The notes beneath the pieces are model-generated. The model had not been told where the DNA came from and made no database searches. It was given only the letters and a program-made list of their open reading frames with translations. From Apricaphanius iberus (lineage: Eukaryota; Chordata; Actinopteri; Cyprinodontiformes; Aphaniidae), in NCBI GenBank assembly GCA_028564705.1, contig JAPXFQ010002422.1:1364001-1428000 (forward strand): a stretch of 64,000 nt of DNA, given 5' to 3'. The translations under genes were made by a program, and so were the position numbers. This document shows positions 48,561 to 58,945 of this stretch, in pieces. Position 1 is the stretch's first letter, and every line of letters starts with the position of its first letter.

Positions 48561-49353
48561 TGCTGCGTTCACATCGCAGTTTGTCTGCGTCAAGCAACGC
48601 ATCCAAAGCATGTAGTTTGATGGATGTACGTTGAGGTTTGCAAAGGTTGCTTCTGAGCAAAAAAACCCCCCCGCCGCTTCCTCTGTTGCCAGACATTCTG
48701 AACTATTGTGGATCGTAACTAGAAAGTGACTTGGCTTTATTTGCTAGATAAAGCTAGACAACTCTGACATCGGGTGCATCAGTACCATTCTTCAGATGCG
48801 TTCTGAGTTTGGGGAGTTTAAACAATTTGCTCCAGGAACTGCTTATGGATGAGATTCGCATTTAGCGCTACTTCTGTCTGTCCCGTGCCCAAAGGTACGA
48901 TCTCATAGGCCGCATCGGAGCTCAAATCTCCTACCAGGACACCAAATACAGGTGCTCTATTCCTCCTTAGGAGCACCTGTCCATCTGTCTTCAGTAAGTG
49001 TTATTTCTGATTTTTGAAATCTGCGTTTGTTGAAAATGTTTTCACTGGTCCCGCGCATCATTCAAAATACATGTAGCGACATCACTACAGTGAGATGCTC
49101 TGATTAGCTGCCACACTGCGTCAAATGTGTCAAGTACGTCAAAAGTTCAACTAGCTAAAGTTCTGCGTTGCTTGCGTTGCTAGTGTTTGCTACGTTTCCG
49201 CTTGCAACGCACGTAACGCTTGAAAAGTTGATGGAGCCAATGCACACAACACACCAAAGAGACTCTGACGGACCTCTGACGTACTTGACCGTAGAGTTTA
49301 TATGTAATCTTGCCGCAACTGACGCTTGCATTTGGTGCGGTGTGAATGCACTA
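48561..49353. mobile_element. PIF/Harbinger element inserted in the Tc1
   Basis: The left end TGCTGCGTTCACATCGCA and the complement of the right end TAGTGCATTCACACCGCA are inverted repeats. TTA trinucleotides flank it (48558-48560 and 49354-49356), the TSD typical of PIF/Harbinger. The interior includes a transposase remnant on the plus strand. Confidence 0.85.
48776..48994 (+). pseudogene. Harbinger transposase N-terminal remnant
   Basis: From 48866 the plus strand reads YFCLSRAQRYDLIGRIG and then ISYQDTKYRCSIPP, a stop, and EHLSICLQ. This matches the conserved N-terminal block of HARBI1-like nuclease/transposase proteins (YFRLSRAQFDDLL, then TNYRRSIPPAERLSICLR). At least two in-frame stops are present (48863-48865 and 48968-48970). 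The DDE catalytic domain is missing, so this is a deletion derivative. Confidence 0.8.
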
Positions 49354-49559
49354 TTAGACTGGCCACAATAAAAGGCCACTCTGAAATGTACAGTTTGATC
49401 ACACAGCACAGTGCCACAGATGTTGCACTTTTTGAGGGAGTGTGCAACTGGCATGCTGACTGCAGGAATCTCTACAAAAGCTATTTCCTGCAATATGAAT
49501 GTTCATTTTTCTACCATATGCCGTCTCTAAAGTCATTTCAGAGAATTTGGAAGTACATC

Positions 49560-50290
49560 CAGTCAAACCCAGGACATCAACAACTAGCATGTTCACCTCC
49601 CTGACTGTCTGAGACCAGCCAGCTGGTCAGTTGCTGCAGCAATTACGAAATAATTTCTGCACAAACGGTCAGAAATTATCCCAGGGAAGCTCATCTGCAT
49701 ACTTGTCATCCTCATCGGGGTCTGGACCTGATGGCATTTTGTCATTTGAGTCGCTAAATGCTCACACTCCATGGTGTCGGGCATGTTGGACAAGCATTCT
49801 GTTCACGGATGAATCCCAGATTTCATTGTTCAGGGCAGATGATAGACAGCATGTATGATATTGTGTGGGTGAGCAATTGTGGATCTAGTAGGCCATGGTG
49901 GTGGTGGAGTTATGGTATGGGCAGGTGTATGATATGAATGACTAAAAATGATGCATTTTATTGATGGTATGTTGAATCCACTGGGATACCGTGACTAGAT
50001 CCTAAGGCCCATTGTTGTGTCATTCATCCACAAACATCACCTCATGTTGTAGCAGGGTAATGCACAGCCCCATGTTGCAAGTATCTGCACACAATTCCTG
50101 GAAGCTTTAAACATCCCTGTTCTTGCAAGGTCAGCACACTCACCTAATATGTCACCCAATGAGCCCGTTTGGAATACTCGGGATTGGCGTACACAACAGT
50201 GTATTCCAGCTCCTGCCAATATTCAGCAACTTGTAAAGCCATTGAAGAGGGGTGGACCAACCCTCCACAGACCACAATGGGTCTTACGCC
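49560..50290 (+). pseudogene. Tc1/mariner transposase, inactivated
   Basis: Blocks in order: LFTDES (first catalytic D at 49808-49810), GGGGVMVWAG near 49890, QGNAQPHVA (50053-50079) and SPNMSPNEPVW (50140-50172). The usual second motif is HDNARPH, so the second catalytic aspartate has become glycine (codon 50056-50058). The E at 50161-50163 is retained with the correct DD34E spacing of 34 residues. Several stops and frameshifts separate the blocks. C-terminal PANIQQL is preserved near 50214. The N-terminal DNA-binding part is only faintly visible. Confidence 0.85.
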
Positions 50291-50372
50291 TATATAGAAA
50301 ATGTTTCAGATCCTTGAGGTCAGCTCATGAAAAATGTTAGCAAAAACAAAACTGTTGCGTTTATATATTTGG

Positions 50373-51870
50373 CCGGCAATTATCCATAATCAAACTCACC
50401 TCTGGGGCAGAGTCCAGGGTTGTCTTTCAAACTCTCCCTGCATTCAGTTGTACAGTGCTTGGACAAATCAGAGCAACGAACAATGTGGTGTATTTAATAG
50501 TGATGGAAATCAGCTAACAGGGCAGTCCACAATGCACCATCAAAGAGGAATAAGAAGAATGGGGCAGTCCTGGCGTCTAAAATTGCATCTTTTGTTGTTT
50601 TTGTCAGAAAAACATGAGAATATATGGTGTATTTACAACAGACAGTTCTTGAGCTGTAGCTATCTTTGGTTTTTGCTCCATCGAAGCTCTGTTGTAATGG
50701 TACTAAGCCTGCCCAAAATCTCTCTACAAACATAGAGCGCTGGGACTGGCCCAGCCTACACTTAGTTGAGCCAATGGTAGATGTGCTGAGGCTATAATGT
50801 GTGTTGCTAGATCAACCTGCTGAGAAATGTTTCCGATACTGCTACGGTTTGTCAAGATTTCTTGGCTAGCTAATTTCATTATCATATACAGGACCTATAT
50901 GCTTAAATCAAATAGGATCAATCAAGGTTTTCTATTTTAAATATTGTGCAAAGAGTAATATGCAGTCCTGGTCAGAGGGTAACAGTTACATCTTGGACAT
51001 GATTGTTATATTAATTTTAGTCTTTGATTGACTGATTTCTTTGTTATATATTTTTTGTTTTTCCTTTGTGAAGTAAGTGTGTGACATATTTTGGGGTTAT
51101 TACCAAAAATATAACTATTTGGCTATTAATAGTCAAAGGACTGCTTATGGCAGTCAATAAACTTAATACTTTATAGAAAATTATTATTATTCGGGACACC
51201 ACCTTTATCAGGATTAACTCTCCAAGCGTTCTCCGTCGTGGATGGATGAGGGAGCTCAGACGACGTTAGCCCAGCAGGCTAACAAAGAGTTGCTAAGCTA
51301 GTTAGCAGGCTGGTAGCTCCTGGACCCTCCGATCGGGATGCTGTTTCCCTCCTTTCTGGGTTCAGCTGTGTGACTGATGGCCCCGACAAGCACTAACAGT
51401 CCCTCTGGGATTCTTCGACCCGGCCACTCTTATCAGACCTGTGTCGGCGGCTCGATGCGGCCTCTGGCATGAAGAGATGTGGCCTCCGTCCAGTTCAGGC
51501 ATGCGGTTCAGGCTGCATTAGGTCCTCCACTTTGGTAGCTTTTTTTCTCAGTGGTCGGCAGCCTGAAACTCAGAGGGGTTTCGTCGAGCTCTGGGGATAA
51601 ACGTGTTTATCAATATCTAGGATTCACCTGGTGTCGGCAGTCTTTGGGTTCCTTGAAGCGAGTTTCTCAAGAAACTTGTGCTTTCTTCTGCTAGCCAAGG
51701 AATAGGATTGAAGGTTCTGTTTCGCTTCTGTTGCCCACCGCGACCAGCAGCAGCATGCTGGACGGTCTGCAGAGTTTAGGCAGAACAACGGGGTTTGTTT
51801 ATCAATGTTTTTTCAGTCACCTGATCGATCGTCTGTCGGTGTTGCTTGAACAAGTTCCTCCTCGAACTCG
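50373..51870. other. unassigned; less AT-rich after 51.2 kb
   Basis: 50373-51180 shows nothing recognisable. 51191-51870 is richer in G and C than its surroundings (GTGTCGGCGGCTCGATGCGG) and leads into direct repeat A without a visible boundary. It could be part of the same larger element as the repeats, but I do not recognise it. Confidence 0.35.
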
Positions 51871-52927
51871 ATACATGTCTTTATCCTTGATGCCTCGTGT
51901 AGATTATTTTCTTGATTCTTTTTTGTTTTATCTGCTAGCTAACAGCATGTAAGAAAGAATTCTTTACAAAGGTTACCTGCAAAATAGGTGACATTTAAAC
52001 TCCATTTCATGTCCTTCTGTCTTTAACAGAGGTGAAATAAATCCAGCTCAATGCTGCACAGTGAGCGTCCCTGCAGTAATTCCCACCAGTATAATCATGT
52101 CCTCAAGCTAATAATTTTAAACTTCAGCAATATGACTCTCAGATGTGTGTATGTCGCAGGTTTTTTGTGAATTGGCTATAGGTTGGGAGGTAGGAAGGGA
52201 CTTATCCCCTTATTTATCAATGTCTGGAACTAAATCAGACAAATGCTTTCATGGTTTTGGTCACTTGGGATTATCAAAATATTTAATTGCTGTAACAGTA
52301 TAAAAAATAACGAACACGGGATTTCCAAGAGTTTTTTATTTCTATAATTTACATAGATTTTTAAAATTGCTTCTTTTAATATTTCGAGTATCATTCAACA
52401 AAGTTGAATAATAGTTTGCTAGAACTCTGGACCGTTCCTCCTGAGAAAACTGATGTTAGGAATTTTAGAGCAGGTATTGTTGTCTGGTTAATAATAATTG
52501 GGAATATTTATACCAATAACCTAATACTGGGATAATTATTAATGAAAGTCAAATTTTCAGGGATAAAATGAGCAAAACGGGGCACCAACTTCTTAATCTA
52601 TAGAAAAAACCACATTAATTATACCAGACTATCAGTCTTTATAAAATAAATGGATCTGATGAATTAAATCTTTTACCAATGTATTAAAACACACAACACT
52701 AAAAGAAGCTTAACCCTTATCACAAGCTGTCACACAATAAATTCAGTCTAGTCTAAAAGAAGCTATGCTACAGTTCTAAAGGATGGATCTATTCTGTCAG
52801 GGAGTATTAATGGATGCGGAAGGCAAAAACAAAACAAACTGATGTCACGGGGAGTCCCCGACTTTACGTGCGTTCGTATTGGTTGTGTGTGGAGAACGGA
52901 GTAAGAGCAACAGGAAGACGTCCTATC
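51871..52927. repeat. 1.06-kb direct repeat, copy A
   Basis: From ATACATGTCTTTATC to GGAAGACGTCCTATC this stretch recurs at a constant offset of 2455 bp in copy B. I count roughly 14 substitutions and no net indel over 1057 bp. It contains no recognisable protein or TIR. It does not start TG or end CA, so it is not an obvious LTR. Confidence 0.9.
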
Positions 52928-53309
52928 CTTTCTGGAATGCCCTTAGATGTTTCACTTCATTATACATATGATATGACCCCCCTTTAACAAACTAACATCT
53001 TTGCTAAGGACGAAGAATATGTCTTTCAAAATAGCTGTTTAAGAAATGAGAAGCTACAGTACCATACTCATTACATTAGTTGGGGTTACATGACTTGTTT
53101 CCTGCCATTCCATCAACTTAATCTTATTCTGTTTATCCATTCCAAACCAGATTTTCTATGTGTTCCTTTTGAAACACAATTGAATCGTCAGATGAAAATA
53201 AATCAGCTAGGATATTCAGGACAAACCCAAGTACAACCAGTGCTGATGGAAATCAGAGTAGAAACTGTTGCAACACCAGTGGTACTCTTCACAGTGACAT
53301 CAGCTCAAC

Positions 53310-53435
53310 CCATCCATCCATCCATTTTCTTAACCGCTTAATCCTTGATAGGTCGCGGGGGGGCTGGTGCCTATCTCCAGCTGTCAACGGGCGAGAGGCG
53401 GGGTACACCCTGGACAGGTCGCCAGTCCATAACAG
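53310..53435 (-). mobile_element. 5'-truncated SINE with perfect TSD
   Basis: Minus-strand tail CCATCCATCCATTTTCTTAA, then GGTGCCTATCTCCAGCTGTC and GGGCGAGAGGCGGGGTACAC, ending CAGGTCGCCAGTCCAT. A perfect 11-bp TSD ATCAGCTCAAC flanks it (53299-53309 and 53436-53446). Confidence 0.93.
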
Positions 53436-53730
53436 ATCAGCTCAACCATAACAAGGAATGAGAGGTTGCTGACCAAGAAAGAAGCGCTACTAAAAAAATC
53501 TACATGAATGAAACTGAATAGTCAGACAAGATAAAAATTGAGTTATTATTTAAAGCAATAAGAAGAAAACATTTGGAGTGGCCAAGGCCAGTCTTTTAAA
53601 CCCATAAATTTTCTACCCTCTGGCATGGTGTTGGTAATGTCACGTTGGGAGTTTTTTTTGTATACCAATAGTATTGTCAAATTGCACAAAGTGGGTATAT
53701 AATTTTATTTGTGGACTATACCTAAAGATG

Positions 53731-53890
53731 AGGCCAGTGATGGGATACCATTTAATCTCCTGAGTAGCAGTGGGCCAAGCGGTCAGAGTTTGCACTGTAA
53801 CCACTAGGTTGTTGGTTGCTGGTTTGAACCCCATTACCGATCCACCTCATTCATAGTGTCCTTGAACAGAACATTTCAGCTGCCTTGCCT
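53731..53890 (+). mobile_element. probable tRNA-derived SINE fragment
   Basis: AGTGGGCCAAGCGGTCAGAG is A-box-like, and GGTTTGAACCCC near 53821-53832 is a good B-box match. It is followed by AGTGTCCTTGAACAGAACAT, a body motif found in other teleost SINEs. Ends are undefined. Confidence 0.5.
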
Positions 53891-54325
53891 GCTGCTGGTA
53901 GTCAGGTACTGATTTTATGGCAGAGTTATTTTATTGGCTACAGAAAGTAAGAGTTTTATCCTGGAGAGTTTCACTGCTGGGCTATCTGCTATTTGTTCCT
54001 GATTAGGTTTTCTTGATAGGGTGTTGTTTTGTTCCCATTTAGGGTCTAAGGTTAGTGGGGAAAGACGTTGGTGTACTATTTCCATCTATCATTTTCATTT
54101 ATTGTTAATTTGTGAAGCCTGTTGAGACTGTAATTGTAATTAGAGACTGTAATAAACTCGATTTGCTGTGATCTCCTGTGGGCAAGAAGATATAGAGTTG
54201 ATGACTGTTAGTACAAAGGAGCCTGAGAGTTTGGAAGAGAAACATTTTGAGTGTCAGATTATGGTCATGGGAGCTTTATTTTTTGGTGAGGATTATACTT
54301 TCACCGTAAAGCTAAAGATCCCTTC

Positions 54326-55382
54326 ATACATGTCTTTATCATTGATGCCTCGTGTAGATTCTTTTCTTGATTCTTTTTTGTTTTATCTGCTAGCTAACAG
54401 CATGTAAGAAAGAATTCTTTACAAAGGTTACCTGCAAAATAGATGACATTTAAACTCCATTTCATGTCCTTCTGTCTTTAACAGAGGTGAAATAAATCCA
54501 GCTCAATGCTGCACAGTGAGCGTCCCTGCAGTAATTCCCACCAGTATAATCATGTCCTCAAGCTAATAATTTTAAACTTCAGCAATATGACTCTCAGGTG
54601 TGTGTATGTTGCAGGTTTTTTGTGAATTGGCTATAGGTTGGGAGGTAGGAAGGGACTTATCCCCTTATTTATCAATGTCTGGAACTAAATCAGACAAATG
54701 CTTTCATGGTTTTGGTCACTTGGGATTATCAAAATATTTAATTGCTGTAACAGTATAAAAAATAACGAACACGGTATTTCCAAGAGTTTTTTATTTCTAT
54801 AATTTACATAGATTTTTAAAATTGCTTCTTTTAATATTTTGAGTATCATTCAACAAAGTTGAATAATAGTTTGCTAGAACTCTGGACCGTTTCTCCTGAG
54901 AAAACTGATGTTAGGAATTTTAGAGCAGGTATTGTTGTCTGGTTAATAATAATTGGGAATATTTATACCAATAACCTAATACTGGGATAATTATTAATGA
55001 AAGTCAAATTTTCAGGGATAAAATGAGCAAAACGGGGCACCAATTTCTTAATCTATAGAAAAAACCACATTAATTATACCAGACTATCAGTCTTTATAAA
55101 ATAAATGGATCTGATGAATTCATTCTTTTACCAATGTATTAAAACACACAACACTAAAAGACGCTTAACCCTTATCACAAGCTGTCACACAATAAATTCA
55201 GTTTAGTCTAAAAGAAGCTATGCTACAGTTCTAAAGGATGGATCTATTCTGTCAGGGAGTATTAATGGATGCGGAAGGCAAAATCAAAACAAACTGATGT
55301 CACGGGGAGTCCCCGACTTTACGTGCGTTCGTATTGGTTGTGTGTGGAGAACGGAGTAAGAGCAACAGGAAGACGTCCTATC
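54326..55382. repeat. 1.06-kb direct repeat, copy B
   Basis: Second member of the pair described at 51871. Differences include C/A near position 11 of the repeat, G/A in ATAGATGAC, and TCATTC for AAATC near 55123. The start of the identity falls in sequence unlike that preceding copy A, and the end falls before ACCAAGGTGTGG, unlike the CTTTCTGG after copy A, so both boundaries are sharp. Confidence 0.9.
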
Positions 55383-58377
55383 ACCAAGGTGTGGTCTTAT
55401 CGATGCGCGCTCAATAGGCCCAGGAATGACAAAAGAAGCCGCATGGTCTTAACTACGTAGCCTTAGTTTAGCACTATGTAGACAACGAAGTTATCAGATA
55501 ATGTCCGTCGCTTCTCTCCTCTTTCTAGAGCGACCCTGCTACAAGTAGCTTGTGGAGTTCAAACTGTCAAACAAACACCAAATAACACACTGCTTCTGCT
55601 TACGAATAAAAGAAAAAATTTGTGACTAAACGTTATTCACAATCAATAACCAGTTCCAGCAGAAAACACATGCAAAAGATAAATTTGCTAAAAACTTTTT
55701 GCTCCACCTAGGAATTAAGAAATTTGAATGCTCCTACTTCTGATGATTTCTTCAGTTCACGATCAGATGACGAGGCAGATAAAGAAAACACTGTTCTGGG
55801 TCAGAGATTTAACATAATTTATCCACCTCAATTTGCGCTGAAACTGGGGACAGTTTGGAGACGTATTCCGAGCTGCACTTGATGGGAACAGCTCGTTAGG
55901 AGAAGCACCGGCTCACAGACAGCTTCTCGGTTTGTACTGGACAGTGCACAGAAAAAAAGAATTCAAAGGCAGAGTTCAGAGTGATTCCTTCAGATCAGCT
56001 AGTAGAATCGAATAGGGAAGAAGAGCGATTTATCGCTAGCAGATATTTGGATTTTTCCTCCGTAACAGCTTGACGAAGGTAAGAAAAACAACATCCGGCT
56101 CGTCAGCTGGTCTTTATATTAGCTCGGTGACATCATCCAAGATGCCCGCTGACCAGTTGGCCAAAGGGATGCTGCTGGAAACACAAAAAGGCACCTGACC
56201 CGATACAAGGGATGCTGGGAGACTGAGTCCATTTAATATATTCTAAGCAAACCCAACACTGGTCTAAGTAAGTTTGGACTGGAACCTACCTTAATCTCTA
56301 CCCACAAATTTATTATAGGACTGATTTCAGGCTTTTACAATGGACCCTGGAAAAATCTTTGCTACCTTGAAGCAATTTTGTATCTAATTTTATATTGTGT
56401 CAGATTCTCTCCATTTGAAAGCTTATTTTTGCAAGGTACACTGGAAAGAAGTATGTTTGTGGTGTTTGCTTAAAATGCATTCACAGACATGGCCTCATTT
56501 AGCTCACAAGTTGTGAATTACCCTATCAGAAGCTTACAAGCCATATCATCATCATCATTATCTGGGGTTTCCTGAACTGCAAAAAGCCTTGGAGCGTATG
56601 TGAACTTTTTTAATTGAAGACAATAGTAAAAAAAGATTTCTCCCTCACTGTCTGCCACTTAACGGATAGTTTAAATTTGGATTATTTTGACCTAAACAGG
56701 GAAAATTATCAGCTTACATTTTTATAGAGTAAGAGATTTAAAAAAATATATTTTGTGAGACTGTTCCAGAAGAACCGACTGTCATAGAGTGAAAGTGGTC
56801 AGCTCTGCTCAGTTTGGCTGTGAATAGAGAAACTCTTATCATTTGATTACAGGTACTTTTGGTACTGCTCTAAGCAAGAGAATTGCTCATCCAGGAGAGC
56901 AGTTCAGCGGAAGGTTGCACTTTTCGTCTCCAAGGTGTGAACATACACATCTGAATCTCAGGTTGTTGTGCGCACTCATCCAACCTTTGTTTTCTCCTAT
57001 TTTCTTCTTTTCCCTTCTCCTGATTAGTGTGACCTTTCTCTCGCTTTGTGTTCTGTGAAATGAGCTTCTTGGCTGCATTTTAGCCAACAATTGTGATTAT
57101 ATAAAGAAAATCCAATAGGAGCTGGTTCGTTTTGTGTTCGTATGGCTTGTCAGGGTTGATAAACAATGCAAAACAATGTGGGGCTTCAGTGATGTTTGTG
57201 GTTTTGCAAATCTGCAGAAGCATGGTATAAGTTCCAACTCTAACCAGCTGCTCAAAAGAGCAACCGGCCATCTATAACTCTACGTGATGAGTGAAATGGG
57301 ACTGTTTACTGCTGTGCACCGAGCCGAGATGTCAGCTCCTTAGTGAAGCAATTGGCCCTCCTGTCATCAAGTGGCTTCGGCCCACCACTCATTTTATCCC
57401 ATCCCCCACCTTCCTCTTGTTGTTCTGGCCTTTACTCATGCTTCTGCAGAAGTGTCCCTTAAAATGGTGATCATTTCAAGTAGATATCAATGGAATGTGT
57501 TTGTGCAGGGCACGGCTCTTTTGCTGCAGAGATTCTTTGATGCCGAGCTCCATGAAGGCGGACAGAGAACACCATGAGCAGCAGAATATGCTGCCTTACA
57601 CAACAGTGAGCAAATATTTTTCCATAGCTCAAAACCATAATGTTTGACTAAAATATGGATGTTAGCCAGAGGGACAGACATTACATCTGAATGCTGCATG
57701 ATGCTTCAGAAGGAGCTACGCTTCACGGCGGAAGTGCTGAGGTCATCATATTAAAATCAAGGAACACAAATCACTGTCAAGACTACAATTAATTGAAAAG
57801 CTTTGTGGCTTGTTAACAAGCGGTTATGCCATCCATCAAACTTTTGTTGTCTTGTCTCCTGGATCCTTTGTAGATACAATGACAAATGGGTTATTTGTCA
57901 TTGCACTGTGTAAAATAAACTAAGAATTTTAATATTCTGTTCAAATAACAGTCTTGAGAACAAGAAGTCGTTGACAGCATGCTCTTCTGCTAGTGCAAGT
58001 TACATTTGTTACCATCCCAGCTAAAGAAGATTACAGCATTTTTACTTGGGAGGGGGTCTGGAGGAGGGGATAGGGGTGTTGTTAAAAATAACAATATACA
58101 TATTTTTATGAAATTGTAAAACTGATACACCCTGTTGTTAATATTTGGCGCCACCACGTTGCTTCATTGAAAGGTGAACATGGTAAGGAGTACAGGAATA
58201 ATCCAGTCTTCAAAAAAAAAAAAATCCCAATTGATTTCTAATGGTTAAAGCTAAGAAAAAAAATCTATCAGCAGCAATAATTTTAGTGACATATATATTT
58301 AAGGTCTTTTTCACAAAGCAAACTTACTTATGTTAGTTTCATTCATCTGTAGCCTATTTCCTCTAGGAAAGCTCTCA
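55383..58377. other. noncoding stretch, nothing recognised
   Basis: 55383-56240 has some GC-rich words and may belong with repeat B. The remainder has only short motif-free frames. No repeat ends are visible. Confidence 0.35.
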
Positions 58378-58694
58378 TGGTGCATTCACACTGCCCAAAA
58401 CGTCAATGCCCAGAATGGCATGATTACATGTTAAGTCTGTGCTTGAGGGCATCATAGAGCTGTCAGTCTCTGTGGTGCTTTGTGTGTTTTGTCCACTGCA
58501 GTTATTGAAACTTTTGCTGCTGTGAAAGCTGCAAAGAGTCTACCAATCAGAGTGTCTACCTGAGCGTCTACCAATCAGAGCGTCACACTGTAGGGACATT
58601 GCCCAACGTCGTCTAGCCAGCCTTAAAAATGTATAGGCTTCACACTAGTCACTTTGTCAGCCTTTTTTGACCGCGACAGAGCGTGAATGCGCCA
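58378..58694. mobile_element. Harbinger-like MITE
   Basis: The left end TGGTGCATTCACACTGCC and the complement of the right end TGGCGCATTCACGCTCTG are inverted repeats resembling the Harbinger TIRs at 48561. Flanking trinucleotides TCA and TTA differ at one position. Internally GTCTACCAATCAGAG occurs twice, 28 bp apart (58538 and 58566). Confidence 0.6.
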
Positions 58695-58871
58695 TTAATA
58701 TTCTCGCGTCACATTTTACCAAGTTGGAGCATACATGGGGAATCATCTTTGACGATTTATTTTTGATCTCTCCTGGCTCCTTGTCCAACTTCAGTCCTAA
58801 AGAGCTATCATCCAGCAAATTCTGGTGGATCTCTTCTTCAACACGTGAATCATATGGCTGTATTCCATCAT

Positions 58872-58945
58872 TAATTTAATTCAGGTATGTTGGAGAAGGG
58901 AAGCATCTAAAAGATACAGGATTGTAGCTCTCCAGAATGGCCTAT
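58872..58945. mobile_element. hAT MITE fragment
   Basis: AATTCAGGTATGTTGGAGAA, then GAAGCATCTAAAAGATACAG and GTAGCTCTCCAGA resemble the right half of the GTGTCGAACTCCAG family seen at 5766. No terminus remains. Confidence 0.45.

Larger units (their letters stand above)
48316..50372 (+). mobile_element. Tc1/mariner transposon split by a Harbinger element
   Basis: Left TIR: CACTGAACAAAAATCTAACT onward. Right TIR: its complement around 50300-50372, with AAAACTGTTGCGTTTATATA. The inner TIR continues through CTCAAAGATCTAAAACATTT. The host halves are 48316-48560 and 49354-50372; sequence before and after the insertion joins in the known family order. A TGGCCACAATAAAAGGCCAC block follows the right junction. 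Confidence 0.85.
52928..54325. other. spacer between direct repeats A and B
   Basis: Contains a SINE fragment (53310-53435) and a probable second SINE (53731-53890). No polyprotein, primer-binding site or polypurine tract is evident, which argues against an LTR retrotransposon interior. Confidence 0.5.

Noticed and set aside
51871..55382. LTR retrotransposon with A and B as LTRs
   Set aside because: No TG...CA ends, no flanking short duplication, no PBS or PPT, and no gag/pol-like sequence in the 1.4-kb spacer.
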